Assembly (NCBI GenBank): GCA_043228905.1
Contig: JBHGNT010000014.1
Span: 5,208,001-5,272,000, forward strand
From: Azolla caroliniana
Taxonomy: Eukaryota > Polypodiophyta
Direction: 5' to 3'
Length of the DNA: 64,000 nucleotides
Shown piece after piece: positions 19,309 to 30,007 of this stretch. Each line of letters begins with the position of its first letter. Position 1 is the first letter of the stretch. The translations under genes were made by a program, and so were the position numbers. Below the pieces are notes generated by a model. That model was not told where the DNA came from, did not search any database, and saw nothing but the letters and a program-made list of their open reading frames with translations.

Positions 19309-20470
19309 ATGGCTGCCATTAACTCAGAAGAATATCTCACCGTTGTTGCAGAAATGGAGAACCTTAAATCCAAGTTCGCATCTCTTGAAGTAGAGAATCA
19401 ACGTCTACTTAGGGATCTACAAAAGGTTACTATAGAGAAGCAACAACAACAAGAGGAGTTCACGCGATGAGTGCAACAGTTAGAGTCGACAATCGTCGTG
19501 TTACAACAACAAAGGGTTGAAGGTCAGGGACTTATCAAGGAGCCCAAAATTAGCCTCCCAGCTAAATTTGATGGGTCGAGGGCGCATTTCCGAGGTTTTT
19601 TGAATCAAGTACGGTTGGTGATTCAAATGCATCCCGCACGTTATCCAACAGATGCATCACGAGTCGGGCTAGTGGGCACTTTATTGACTGGCATAGCGTT
19701 GTCGTGGTTTGCTCCATTGCTAGAGACCAATTCTCCTCTACTGAATAATTTCGAGGAATTTATCAAGGAATTTAAGGCTTGTTTCGGAGATACTGATGGG
19801 GCGAGAACAGCTATCAACAAGATTCGTACACTTCGTCAAGGTGATCAACCAGCTTCAACATATGCTGCCAATTTCCGTCTCATCGTAAGCGATATTCCTT
19901 GGGATGAACAAGCCCTAATGGAGCAATTCCATTCAGGCCTTCGTAGTGATGTCAAAGACTTACTTCTTACCTTCCCCGAGGATCCAAGGTCACTTACAGA
20001 AGCTATTAGTCGAGCAATACGGTGTGATAATCGCCTTTCTGAGCGTCGATGTGAGCGACAACAACAAATAACAAGATCTAGATTCACACCAACTTATGCA
20101 TCAGTAACGGCGCAATCATCCCCAAAGCAAATGTATAGCCCTTCTCCAACTCCAAGGCAAACACGTAGTCCAGTCCCAATGTATAGTCCTACACCCATGG
20201 AGATCGATATGACTCAACGACGATGACCGTTGTCAGACGAAGAGAAGCAACGTCGTCGAGCAAACCATCTGTGCTTATATTGTGGAGGTCCAGGACATAA
20301 AGCCATTCATTGCTCCCGTAGGCCGAGACGTCAGGTAAATCAAATTCACTATGACAATAAAAATGAGTCCAACATTTTAGAAGTAGTTAGTGAATCTAAT
20401 ATTATGAATAATCCACCCTTGTCCAATAAATTTGAAGTCCTAAGCCAATTAGAAGAGGAGTCAAACGAAT
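19309..20470 (+). pseudogene. G1-F gag with CCHC knuckle
   Basis: Starts MAAINSEEYLTVVAEMENL with a coiled-coil N-terminus like G1-a. Capsid part: FRGFLNQVRLVIQMHPARYP, NFEEFIKEFKACFGD and RSDVKDLLLTFPEDP. The zinc knuckle CLYCGGPGHKAIHC (about 20272-20313) fits C-x2-C-x4-H-x4-C. TGA stops at 19468-19470 and 20224-20226 interrupt an otherwise continuous frame; the second stands just after Arg codons, so CGA-to-TGA changes are likely. It ends ...QLEEESNE-stop at about 20470. Confidence 0.85.
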
Positions 20471-20498
20471 AAGTCCGGCCAAAATAGGAGCCATTTGG

Positions 20499-21649
20499 TT
20501 GGACAACCCTAGATATGTACAACCTAGTGTGGGTTCCATTTCTTCCAAGCATGTTAGTAGAGTCTTCTCAGCCCTAGTGCAAGTTAGGACACCCAGTTGT
20601 CAACTTCAAGTCCAAGCCCTCTTAGATACTGGAGCCAATTCTTGTTTCATGGATAGAGATTTTGCCCAAAAACACCAAATATCCTTGCATACACTTCCTT
20701 GTCCTGTTTCCGTAGTAGTGATTGATGGACGCCCCATAGCTTCCGGGAAGATATTTGAAGAGTCTGAGCCAATACACATACTCTTGGGTGATTTAGGATG
20801 TGTAGTTTCCTTTAACATAATCCGTAGTCTTGAGCATCCAATTGTCCTCGGTTTGCCATGGTTCGAGCTACATAACCCTAGAATCGATTGGAGGAAGCGA
20901 GAAATTAGGTGCCCTTTAGCAGAAAATATCATTGTCAAGGATCGAACTCGGGATTATCCTCCCAAAGTATATAGTTCTACCGATGCACCATATCCTTCTC
21001 ATAAAATTTCAGCCATCACATTGCAACAATTGCACCAAGTGGGAGGCAAGGAGGACCTTTTCTTATTTGCAGTATCAGTGACACCTTCTAGTGTCACTCA
21101 AGGGAATTCAGACATCCAAATTCCCAAAAAATATCAAGACTATGCTGATGTTTTCGACAAAGTCAAAGTTAGTGTTCTTCCAAAGCATCGGCCGTACGAC
21201 TGTCCTATTGATCTCCAACCAGGAAAAGAGCCTCCGTGGGGTCCGATTTACAATTTATCACCCACTGAGCTTGAGGTTCTTCGAGAATACATCGAGGAAA
21301 ATCTTGCACATGGGTTTATTCGACATTCAAAGTCTCCAGCTGGTGCTCCTATCTTTTTTGTGAAGAAAAAGGACGGCTCCCTTCGTTTGGTCGTGGACTA
21401 TCGAGGCTTAAATAAAGTCACCATAAGGAATAGGTATGCTTTACCTTTAATCTCCAATCTCTTAGAACGCATTGGTGGGGCAAAGCATTTTACCAAAATT
21501 GATCTAAGGGGTGCATATAATCTTGTTCAAATTCGGCCGAGAGATGAGTGGAAAACAACATTTCGTACTCGGTATGGTCATTTCGAGTATACAGTCATGC
21601 CTGTACCGGGACGTGCATCGGTATGGTCATTTCGAGTCCCATATAATCT
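20499..21649 (+). pseudogene. G1-F protease and start of reverse transcriptase
   Basis: Protease with [18 protein letters not shown], followed by [19 protein letters not shown] begins at the [18 protein letters not shown] segment, then [55 protein letters not shown] and [14 protein letters not shown]. The gene is broken at 21602, where a 47-bp patchwork and an LTR are inserted. It probably follows gag by frameshift or readthrough, since the start ATG lies 25 bp after the gag stop in a different frame. Confidence 0.88.
21467..21602 (+). repeat. 136-bp direct repeat, left copy
   Basis: RT sequence from acgcattgg to catgcct, repeated at 22263-22398 with two substitutions. It flanks the inserted LTR and is far too long for a transposition duplication. 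Confidence 0.9.
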
Positions 21650-22262
21650 TGTCGTGAAGAAAACCGTCCACAAGCGGAATCGGTGCACCGGAGCGTAGGA
21701 ACCGGCTCTTCATACACGTGCACCTTATGTTGTACATAGAAGATCCTCGGTAGGTAGGAAGTTAATAGGAAACGGCTCCTTCCTTGCCTATAAAAGGAGG
21801 GAGACAAGGAGGGGAGAGGGGATCGAAAAGGAAGGGAGGACGAAGTGCTGTCGGATTGTGGGCCGAAGGCTTCTCTCTCTTCCAAACTCCATAGTTTCTT
21901 TCTGTGCAGGTTTCGGGAGGCTTGCGCTACTCTGAGGAATGCCTGAGTGCTTCCGGCAGCACCTCCAACCTACTTCTTCCTTTCTGTACGTTTACGAATA
22001 GGCATCGGCATCTGTTCGCCGGCCTGTTCGGTTGTAACCGACTTCGTGCTTGTTGTTTGTCTTGTTTATATATATTTCTACATACATTCGTGTCTCTCTG
22101 TGTCGCTGTCGCACTCGCGTCTCTGTGTCGAAGGGCCGTGTCCCTGTGAATCTACGCTCGCACCTTGTGGGTCTCTTCCCCACTCCTTTTCTCTCTTGCT
22201 CTTCGGTACAGGACCCCCGAGGTCCCGCCTCATTCCACGCATCCGCGAGGGATACCTTGACA
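21650..22262 (+). repeat. Lone G2-type LTR inside G1-F
   Basis: Begins TGTCGTGAAGAAAACCG and ends CCTTGACA, 613 bp, like the G2-C LTR. No 4-5 bp duplication is seen. Its left side has a 47-bp patchwork (21603-21649) with an extra copy of cggtatggtcatttcgag and a piece resembling G2 integrase (gggacgtgcatcgg). This suggests capture during break repair. Confidence 0.8.
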
Positions 22263-22398
22263 ACGCATTGGTGGGGCAAAGCATTTTACCAAAATTGATC
22301 TAAGGGGTGCATATAATCTTGTTCGAATTCGGCCGGGAGATGAGTGGAAAACAACATTTCGTACTCGGTATGGTCATTTCGAGTATACAGTCATGCCT
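22263..22398 (+). repeat. 136-bp direct repeat, right copy
   Basis: Second copy of the G1-F RT segment 21467-21602; RT coding continues from it into 22393. Confidence 0.9.
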
Positions 22399-23187
22399 TT
22401 TGGGCTCACAAATGCACCTGCCGTATTCCAACATATGGCAAATGACATCTTCCGGGATTTCTTGGATATTTTTCTAATCATCTACCTAGATGATCTATTG
22501 ATTTACTCTAAAACACAGGGGGAGCATGATATACATGTGCGGCAAGTACTTGAACGCCTAAGGAAGTATGGTCTTTACGCCAAACTTGAGAAATGCAGTT
22601 TTGATTGCAAACAAGTCGAATTTTTGGGATACACTATTTCATCCCAGGGTGTTTTCATGGACCCGGCAAAAGTCCAAACAATATTGGAATGGAAACCCCC
22701 ATGCTCAGTTCGGGATGTCCAGTGTTTCCTCGGATTTGCGAACTTCTATCGCAAATTCATACATAATTATTCAAGCATTGTGTTGCCCCTTACTCGACTC
22801 ACCAAGAAAAATCAAGCATTTTTTTGGAGTATCGAAGCAGACAAGGCTTTTACGCAGCTGAAAGAGGCATTCACATCAGCACCCATCCTAGCACATATTG
22901 ATCCTGAAAAGCCATTTACTATTGAGGCGGATGCATCGGACTTTGCATTGGGGAGTATCCTATCACAACCAGGCAAGGACGGGCAGATACATCCAGTCGC
23001 GTTTCACTCGAGAAAGTTTACTGTTTTGGAGATAAACTATGAGGTGCATGACAAGGAGTTACTAGCTGTGGTCGACTCATTCGAGCAATGGCGTCATTTT
23101 CTAGAAGGATCACCTCATCAGATTATCATTTATAGTGATCACAAAAATCTCACATATTTTCAAACAGCTCGAGTATTAAATAGATGA
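22393..23187 (+). pseudogene. G1-F reverse transcriptase core and RNase H
   Basis: Open 264 codons: [18 protein letters not shown], catalytic IIYLDDLLIYSKT, KLEKCSFDCKQVEFLGY and LGFANFYRKFIHNYS. RNase H then follows, with FTIEADASDFALGSILSQ, INYEVHDKELLAVVDSFEQW and [11 protein letters not shown]. It ends in TGA at 23185 where G1-B has Gln (RQARWAQF). It would copy RNA to cDNA. Confidence 0.9.
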
Positions 23188-24911
23188 CAAGCTCGGTGGG
23201 CCCAATTTCTAACGCGTTTCGATTTCAAGATCATTTTTCGCCCCGGAAAACAACAAGGGAAAGCAGATGCTCTGTCTCGGCGTTCGTATCTAGCACTTCG
23301 ACCTGGAGATCCGGCCTTTGACAATCAAAAGCAAACTCTCCTCGGGCCATCAAAGCTACAGGTAACAACAATTTATGCCACACCACTTGATTCTACCCTT
23401 CTTGACACTATTTGGCAACAACTTCATTCGGATGATTTTGCTAAGGATGTCTTAGCCCACTGTGGTTCAAGTCGTCCATCTTCCTCCACATTGCCAGGGT
23501 CATCTCAACATTATCAGGACTTCAAGTGGCAAGATGGTTTACTCTTCTACAAGAATCTCCTTTACGTCCTCGACGGATCACCCCGACTTCAAGTGTTGGA
23601 ACATTGTCATGATGCCCCCATGGCTGGACATTTTGGTATTCCCAAGACCATTGAGCTGGTGAAACGTTCGTTTTGGTGGCCTCACTTGCAAAAATTTGTC
23701 GAAGATTATGTTCGCACTTGTGACACCTACTGTCGCGCCAAAATACCCCGGCATCACCCTTATGGCTTACTACAACCATTACCCCCTCCCAACAAGCCAT
23801 GGCAGTCTATTTCTATGGATTTCATTACGGATCTGCCACCTTCCAAAGGCTTTGATACTATTTTAACAGTAGTGGATCGGTTCACCAAGATGGCACATTT
23901 TGTACCATGTGTAAAGACCATCAATAGTGAAGAAACTGCAGATCTCATTATGCGTGAAGTGTTTCGCCATCATGGTCTCCCGAATGATATTATTAGCGAT
24001 CGAGGTCCTCAATTTATTTCACACTTTTGGAAGCACCTATGGGCAGGCCTAAAAATCTCTTGCAAACTCTCTTCGGCTTATCATCCACAAACTGACGGAC
24101 AAACAGAGCGCACAAATCAAACGCTCGAGTAATATCTTCGATGTTTCATTAGTTATCAACAAGATGATTGGAGTAAAATTTTACATCTTGCCGAGTTTGC
24201 ATACAACAACACGGTCCACTCTTCTACCAAAGTTACACCTTTCTTTGCCTACACCGGCAACCACCCTCGATGGTGTATACTGGATCTTCCCGAGGTGTCA
24301 CGAAACCCTAGTGCGGCGCATCACCTCCACTGACTACAACAAATCCAGAAAGCGCAAGCACACCATAAGACCAATGCCGATCGACATCGTCTTAAGTCTC
24401 CGTTTAAGGTTGGTGACCGTGTATGGTTGCTTCGTCGTCACAACAAGACTACCCGACCGTGTGCTAAGCTTGACTATCAACGCTTAGGTCCTTTTGTCAT
24501 CACGGCGCAGATTAATGATGCAACATTTCGTCTTAACCTTCCTGCACATATGCGACTTCACCCTGTCTTTCATAGCTCACTTTTGGAACCTTGCCACACC
24601 TCTTTAATTCCTAATCGTGTTGTGCCACCACCGCCTTCTGTACAACTTGTGGACGGCCCCGAATACGAGGTAGCTGCTATCCTCGATTCTAAGATTGTGC
24701 GCAATAAGCTTTATTATCTAGTTGATTGGCTTGGTTATCCTCCGAGTGATCGCACTTGGGAACCCATCGATAACGTTTGTAATGCTGAAGCTCTGGTCAA
24801 CGACTTCCATCGTCACTATCCAAACAAGCCCGGCCCAACAATGTTAATGCCGACTTCCACTCGGCGTTCTCGAAGGAGGGATAGTGTCATGAACACATGA
24901 CCATTATAGCG
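23188..24911 (+). pseudogene. G1-F integrase with chromodomain
   Basis: Linker FDFKIIFRPGKQQGKADALS, integrase zinc finger with EHCHDAPMAGHFG and TCDTYCRAK (second Cys changed to Tyr), DDE residues in SMDFITDLPP, ISDRGPQF and TERTNQTLE, then a TAG or TAA stop (about 24130). The next part, 24427-24900, is open: HPVFHSSLLEPC and the chromodomain EYEVAAILDSK, LYYLVDWLGYPPSDRTWEP. The frame runs through the purine tract into the 3' LTR and stops there. The stop codon and the altered zinc ligand make it inactive. Confidence 0.88.
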
Positions 24912-25293
24912 TCACTCGAACTTGAACCTCGAACCTTGTAATTCATACTTGAAAACCTCAACCATTAAGATAGCTTATTGTTATATGAAACAATAAAAGC
25001 TATTTCTTGTATTACATTGATTATTGTAAAAACTCTAGATTATTCTAGAATGTTCTAGAATGTCCTAGAGCATTCTAGGTCTAGAACATTCTAGAACATT
25101 CTAGAAATCTCTAAGCTATTCTATAGGAGCCTATAAATAAGCGCATACATGTATTCTCAAATCAATTCGAATCAACACCAGTCTTTAGCTCTCATTACAT
25201 ATCTTGTATCCATTCTCTTTCTTTCTCTATCTTATACATACATTCTTCTCTATCCTTCTTCCATCACTCTATCTTTTATCCTTGGTTCTGACA
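24885..25293 (+). repeat. G1-F 3' LTR
   Basis: 409 bp, about 1% different from the 5' LTR. The purine tract gaaggagggatag precedes it. It carries the same tRNA-like module, heat-shock cluster (25043-25106) and TATA box. Confidence 0.93.
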
Positions 25294-25298
25294 GTCCC

Positions 25299-25754
25299 CT
25301 CCTTCGAACTTCTTCACAAACACGCAGTGATCGGCCTGCGTCTTGTGGTACCCTTGATCGGTCATGAAGGAGTCGAACTTCCGGTACCATTGCCGGGGAG
25401 CCTGCTTCAGTCCGTACAGGCTCTTCTTCAACCGGCATACCAGGTGCTCCTTCCCTTTCTCCACAAATCCTTCCGGTTGCTGCATGTAGATCTCCTCTTC
25501 GAGGTCGCCGTGAAGGAATGCCGTCTTCACGTCCAGCTGCTCTACCTCGAGGTCCATGCTTGCTGCTATACTCAGCACCGTCGGATGGAGGTCATCTTTA
25601 CTATCGGGGAAAATATCTCGTCGAAGTCCACGCCCTTCTTCTGCTGGAACCCCTTCACCACGATCCTAGCTTTGTATCTCGGGGGGTTGCCGGCATCTCC
25701 CGGTTTCAACTTGTACACCCACTTGTTTCGGAGTGCCCGCTTTCCTTTCGGCAA
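25299..25754 (-). pseudogene. Copia E reverse transcriptase, N-terminal part
   Basis: Contains LPKGKRALRNKWVYKLKPGD, VVKGFQQKKGVDFDEIFSPI, QLDVKTAFLHGDLEEEIYMQ and SLYGLKQAPRQWYRKF. It ends at FVKKFEGGD, where G1-F is inserted. A TAG separates it from the upstream gag-pol frame (YELV-stop-LPKGK, expected Gln), and a frameshift lies near 25575. Confidence 0.88.
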
Positions 25755-28343
25755 CTACACCAATTCGTACGTATGGTTCTCATGCAGGGAATCCATCTCA
25801 TCCTGCATGGCACTTAACCATTTTCGCCTGTGGGTGTCTTCCTTCGCTTCTTCGAAGCTTTCCGGCTCCCCCTCATCGGTCAGCAGAACATGCTCTGCAT
25901 CCGGAAATCTCCGGGGCGCCCTTCTCTCTCTGAGATGATATCTACGTCTTCGGGCTTCGGTAACCGGCTCCTCCATTTGCTCTTCATCCGAATCCGATTC
26001 GGGGTCTTGGCCGGTTCCGGTCTCAGCTTCCTCTACTTCTTCTTCTGCCGGTTCGGTATCCTCACTGTAACCGGCTGGTTCCTCGAGTGCTAACCGGCCT
26101 CTTGCCGGTTGGGTCTGCTCATCGTAGAGTCGATCCTTACCAGTCGACTCGGAGTTCATTACCTTCTTCTCCGACTCCCAGTCGGCGAGTGTCTTGTCCT
26201 CCATGAAGATAATATCTCGACTACGGAATACCTTCTTGGCGATCGGGTCCCACACTCGGTAGCTGAACTCATCGTCACCGTAACCGAGGAATATGCATGG
26301 CCGGGTCTTTGGATCTAGCTTTCTTCTCTGGTCCTTAGCTACATGCACGTACGCGAGACACCCGAACACCTTCAGATGCCGGTAGGATACTTCCTTACCG
26401 GTCCACACTCTCTGTGGCTTGTCTCCGTCCAAGGGTACTGAGGGTGATCTATTTATCATGTATGTCGCCGTCGACAGTGCCTCAGGCCAAAACTTCTTGG
26501 GTAGTTTTGCATGCGCTAGCATACTCCAGACCCTCTCCATTATGGTCCGGTTCATCCTCTCGGCCAGTCCGTTTAGTTCCAGCGTCTTCGGCACGGTAAA
26601 TTTGAGCCGGATTCCCTTCGAGCAGCAGTACACCTCGAACTGCCCTCGGTATTCTCCTCCGTTGTCTGCTCGAACCGCCTTCAGCTTCTGGCCGGTTTCT
26701 CTTTCCACTCTCGCGTGGAGCTCTTTGAAGACGGATAACACCTGATCCTTCGTCTTCAGTGGTGTGGCCCACAGCTTCCGGCTGTGGTCATCTATGAACG
26801 TCACGAAGTACTGCGCTCCGGCATCTGACTTCGTGTCTACTTGACACACATCCGTATGCACCGACTCCAGTGGTGCATTACGTCTCATCGGTGGCCTTGG
26901 TCGGAAGGAGGTCCGGTTCTGCTTACCGGCCAGACAATTAGTGCACTTCTCTAAGTGCACGTTCTTCACTAGAATGAGGTTGTCGTCTGCAAGCCTCTTC
27001 ATCCCCTTCTCGCTCGTATGACACAACCTCTTGTGCCACAGCTCACCGGCAGTGTCGGATGCCACGTTCACTTCTTCCGGACATAACCGGGCATTCATCA
27101 GATACAACGTGTTGACCTTCCGGGCCCGAGCCACAATCAGGCTCCCTTTGCTGAACTTCATGACACCGTTCCGGATGCTACCCGTGTAGCCTTCATCATC
27201 TAGCCGACTGGCTGATATCAGGTTCAGACGAACTTCCGGAACGTGTCGGACATCCTTCAGCAGCAACTTGCATCCGGTTGGTGTTGTCAGCCGCACGTCT
27301 CCTATGTCGACAATTTGGCATGTTCCTTCATTCCCCATCCGGACACAGCCGTGATCACCGGCTGAATAGGATGAGAAGCATTTCCGGTCCGGGGTAAGGT
27401 GGAATGACGCTCCGGAGTCTACCACCCAGGTCATCTCGTCGCCGACAAGGTTTATCTCACATTCCTCGGTGATGAGCATCAACTCTTCTTCACTTGCCAC
27501 GATTGCCGTCGTTCCCTTCCGGTCCTGCCCCCTCCGGTCTTTACCGTTCCGGTCCGAGGTTTGCTTCGAATCGGTACCGTCGGTTTCCTTGTCTTTACGG
27601 AAATGCCGACAGTTCTTTTGGAAGTGTCCCGGCTTGCCGCAATAGAAGCAAGTTGGCCTCCCCCTTGACTTTGACCGTGTCCCCGACTTCTCTCGGTTCT
27701 GGGGACTACGGTTTCTATGTCTTCCACGTTCCGATTCGGTAAGAAACGCTTTGGAGTCGGCGCTCGTATCTTTGTCTTTCCGACGCGCCTCCTCATCTAG
27801 CAAGCTCGACTTTACTCTTGCTAGGGATAACCGTTTTCCTTCCGGCCCGGCGTTGCCCAAAGTGACAACCAACGTCTCCCAGCTATCCGGGAGGGAACCG
27901 AGCAGGAGTAGCGCTAGTACCTCATCGGCGAGAGGTACTTCCAATGAAGTTGCCTGGTGGATCAGCCCCTGGAAGGCATTCATGTGCTTCGCCATGCTGG
28001 AGCCATCTTGGTACCGGAGTCTTACTAGCTTCCGGAATACCGACACCTGGTTAACAACATTTTTGTTCTGAAACATTATGCCGATCTTCTCCCAGAGCTC
28101 ATGAGCCTTGCTCTCTTCATTGAAGTTGTTGTACATGCTCATGTCGATGAAGCACCGTATGTACGCCGTTGTCTTCATGTGCATCACCTCCCATATCGCA
28201 ACGTCGATTTTGTCCGGTCTCTTGTCCCCGAACTGAACCGGCAGCCAGAGGTCTTTAACCAGGAGCATGTCCCTCATCTTTGACTTCCACACTGAGTAGT
28301 TGGAGCCGGTGAGCTTGAACATGCTGCCAAACGATTCGTCCAT
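25755..28343 (-). CDS. Copia E gag, protease and integrase
   Basis: About 862 codons open from ATG 28343; the frame also extends upstream through the LTR, but this ATG stands 15 bp after the primer site. Gag (UBN2-like): FKLTGSNYSVWKSKMRD and AHELWEKIGIM; knuckle CFYCGKPGHFQKNC. Protease: TWVVDSGASFHLTPDR. Integrase: LWHKRLCHTSEKGMKRL and CTNCLAGKQ zinc finger; HTDVCQVDT, VRADNGGEYRG and LNGLAERMNRTIME. It ends at the TAG before RT, so the polyprotein is truncated, but gag, protease and integrase look intact. Confidence 0.88.
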   Translation of the reverse strand: MDESFGSMFKLTGSNYSVWKSKMRDMLLVKDLWLPVQFGDKRPDKIDVAIWEVMHMKTTAYIRCFIDMSMYNNFNEESKAHELWEKIGIMFQNKNVVNQVSVFRKLVRLRYQDGSSMAKHMNAFQGLIHQATSLEVPLADEVLALLLLGSLPDSWETLVVTLGNAGPEGKRLSLARVKSSLLDEEARRKDKDTSADSKAFLTESERGRHRNRSPQNREKSGTRSKSRGRPTCFYCGKPGHFQKNCRHFRKDKETDGTDSKQTSDRNGKDRRGQDRKGTTAIVASEEELMLITEECEINLVGDEMTWVVDSGASFHLTPDRKCFSSYSAGDHGCVRMGNEGTCQIVDIGDVRLTTPTGCKLLLKDVRHVPEVRLNLISASRLDDEGYTGSIRNGVMKFSKGSLIVARARKVNTLYLMNARLCPEEVNVASDTAGELWHKRLCHTSEKGMKRLADDNLILVKNVHLEKCTNCLAGKQNRTSFRPRPPMRRNAPLESVHTDVCQVDTKSDAGAQYFVTFIDDHSRKLWATPLKTKDQVLSVFKELHARVERETGQKLKAVRADNGGEYRGQFEVYCCSKGIRLKFTVPKTLELNGLAERMNRTIMERVWSMLAHAKLPKKFWPEALSTATYMINRSPSVPLDGDKPQRVWTGKEVSYRHLKVFGCLAYVHVAKDQRRKLDPKTRPCIFLGYGDDEFSYRVWDPIAKKVFRSRDIIFMEDKTLADWESEKKVMNSESTGKDRLYDEQTQPARGRLALEEPAGYSEDTEPAEEEVEEAETGTGQDPESDSDEEQMEEPVTEARRRRYHLRERRAPRRFPDAEHVLLTDEGEPESFEEAKEDTHRRKWLSAMQDEMDSLHENHTYELV

Positions 28344-28357
28344 TTTCTGTGTCGATT

Positions 28358-28370
28358 CGCTCTGATACCA
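28358..28370 (-). promoter_or_regulatory. Primer-binding site of copia E, initiator tRNA-Met
   Basis: Minus strand TGGTATCAGAGCG two bases after the 5' LTR end. This is the common primer site of plant copia elements. Confidence 0.9.
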
Positions 28371-28372
28371 CT

Positions 28373-29188
28373 TGACGGGAACCCAACGTTCCTTATGCGC
28401 GACGCTTGGCCACAACTGAGCGTAGAATGATACACAAAAAACGGGAAATAAAACACGACACAAAGGAGAGGAAGATACACAGGAGGTTTACGTGGAAAAC
28501 CCCAAACTAGGGGAAAAACCATGGCAGCCCACAGGCTGCAAACTGTCACTATGTGAGAATGTACAATAGTGAGTTCATTGAGGCAACGACCTCGTGCTCA
28601 CAGATCTTCACCACACGCGGCGGTTACAACAGAGGCAACGACCTCTTTCTCTCTCTCTCTCTGTACACTATTACGTGCTCTCTCTTCTTCTTGCACCAAC
28701 AAAGGAAAAATGACAACCACAACTAAAAGTTTGCCCTAAGTCATATTTATACTAATATGACTTTTCGGCTATTTACAAATGTAGCCTCGATGGGCTCTCA
28801 AAAACATATTTACGAGTATGTCTCTTCCTCCGGTTCTCACCGGTCCTGCACCATCCGGCTCTCCGTAGCCGGGTACTCCTCATCCGGTTCATACCGGGTC
28901 TGCACCATCCGGCTCTCCGTAGCCGAGTAATCCTCATCCGGTTCATACCGGGCCTGCACCATCCGGCTCTCCGTAGCCGAGTACTCCTCATCCGGTTCAT
29001 ACCGGGCCTGCACCATCCGGCTCTCCGTAGCCGAGTACTCCTCATCCGGTTCATACCGGGCCTGCACCATCCGGCTCTCCGTAGCCGAGTACTCCTGATC
29101 CGGTTCATACCGGGCCTGCACCATCCGGCTCTCCGTAGCTGGGTCCTCCTCATACGGTTTCCCATCTGGAGGGACCTGTCTCCCAACA
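28373..29188 (-). repeat. Copia E 5' LTR
   Basis: 816 bp, same ends as the 567-bp 3' LTR. The extra length comes mainly from expansion of a 54-bp tandem repeat at 28846-29160. Confidence 0.9.
28846..29160. repeat. 54-bp minisatellite in the copia E 5' LTR
   Basis: Nearly six head-to-tail units beginning ctgcaccatccggctctcc at about 28846, 28900, 28954, 29008, 29062 and 29116. The partner LTR has one unit plus a piece. Because 54 is a multiple of three, open frames run across it, but they are repeat artefacts. Confidence 0.9.
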
Positions 29189-29193
29189 ATCTG

Positions 29194-29298
29194 ACCCTTG
29201 ACTATAAGATAGTCCTGCATTTGCTCCTTCCAAATATTGAAGTTCGAACCGTCGAACCTGCTTAGACTCATTTCCGATGTGCCGGATGTTGATGCCAT
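29194..29298 (-). pseudogene. Copia D gag N-terminus
   Basis: Start ATG at 29298 gives MASTSGTSEMSLSRFDGSNF followed by NIWKEQMQDYLIVKGQ, the usual copia gag opening. It continues at 17246 after removal of copia E. The region 29299-29986 is the copia D leader, about 690 bp with only short open pieces and no clear function. Confidence 0.85.
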
Positions 29299-29986
29299 CA
29301 GATTCAGTTTCGGTTGACGAAGCTCGGTTCGGAGTTGACTACGAACCTTGTTGGAGTGCAGCCAGTCGGCTCACCCAATATCGTTCTAGTCGGATTTGAA
29401 CCCGAGTCGGTTCGGTTTCGGATATATGTATTGTTGAACTTGCTCGAATTGACTCCGGTAACTTGAGGGACAGAGCCGACTGGTCTTCCCGAATGTTGCC
29501 GAGTCGGAGTGAGCCTGGTTCGCTTCCGAATATATATGCCAAATACCGATTATTGAAATCGATTGTTTGGACCGATTCTGCTTCGGGTGACTGCAGCGAC
29601 GAGAGAGACGGATCCAATTGATCCTCCCAAATGTCGATCAACCGGATGGAGCACGAATTGGGGTTGTTGTCTTGAGACCAATCTGCACTGAGTGGTTACA
29701 ATGGGCGGCGAGCAGCGTTCGGTGACCTGTTCAGATGCCGTTTAACCGAGTGGAGCACGATCGTGTCAATGTTGCACAAGGGGATTTCACCTCGAGCGGT
29801 TACGATCACGAGGAACAGAGTACAGCTGTCTGGCTTACTCCAAGCGAAGATGATCTAACGCGATGAGATGCAAGCCTCGTTTTTCTTCTTCTTCTCTCTT
29901 CTCTGTTTCTTCAAATACAAAACAGAAAAAAAAACAGAATGTTGTGTTCCAAAGATTCGAATGGCGGCCGACAGCTGGATGAAGGA

Positions 29987-30005
29987 CATCCAAGCTCTGA
30001 TACCA
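29987..30005 (-). promoter_or_regulatory. Primer-binding site of copia D, initiator tRNA-Met
   Basis: Minus strand TGGTATCAGAGCTTGGATG, two bases inside the 5' LTR end (TACA-TT-TGG). Confidence 0.9.
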
Positions 30006-30007
30006 AA

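Larger units (their letters stand above)
18826..25293 (+). mobile_element. G1-F: full-length chromovirus, plus strand
   Basis: Two 409-bp LTRs (18826-19234, 24885-25293) with about 4 differences seen by eye, and target duplication GTCCC (18821-18825, 25294-25298) inside the copia E RT. Removing it restores the codons KKFEGGDFLILLLYVDD. Gag, protease, RT, RNase H, integrase and chromodomain are all present with a handful of stops, and an LTR patch is inserted at 21603-22398. It is the best reference for the G1 family in the window. Confidence 0.93.
17247..29188 (-). mobile_element. Copia E: full-length Ty1/copia, minus strand
   Basis: LTRs 17247-17813 and 28373-29188. Target duplication ATCTG at 17242-17246 and 29189-29193, inside copia D gag. 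PBS TGGTATCAGAGCG (28358-28370, minus strand). Gag starts at 28343. Gag-pol is nearly open to 25755, continues to 25299, is split by G1-F, and resumes at 18820 down to 17844. The few stops are CAG-to-TAG-like changes. It is a relatively young element. Confidence 0.93.

Noticed and set aside
28773-29298. Repeat protein of about 140 residues
   Set aside because: The frame follows the 54-bp minisatellite of the copia E LTR and joins copia D gag by chance; multiples of three keep it open.
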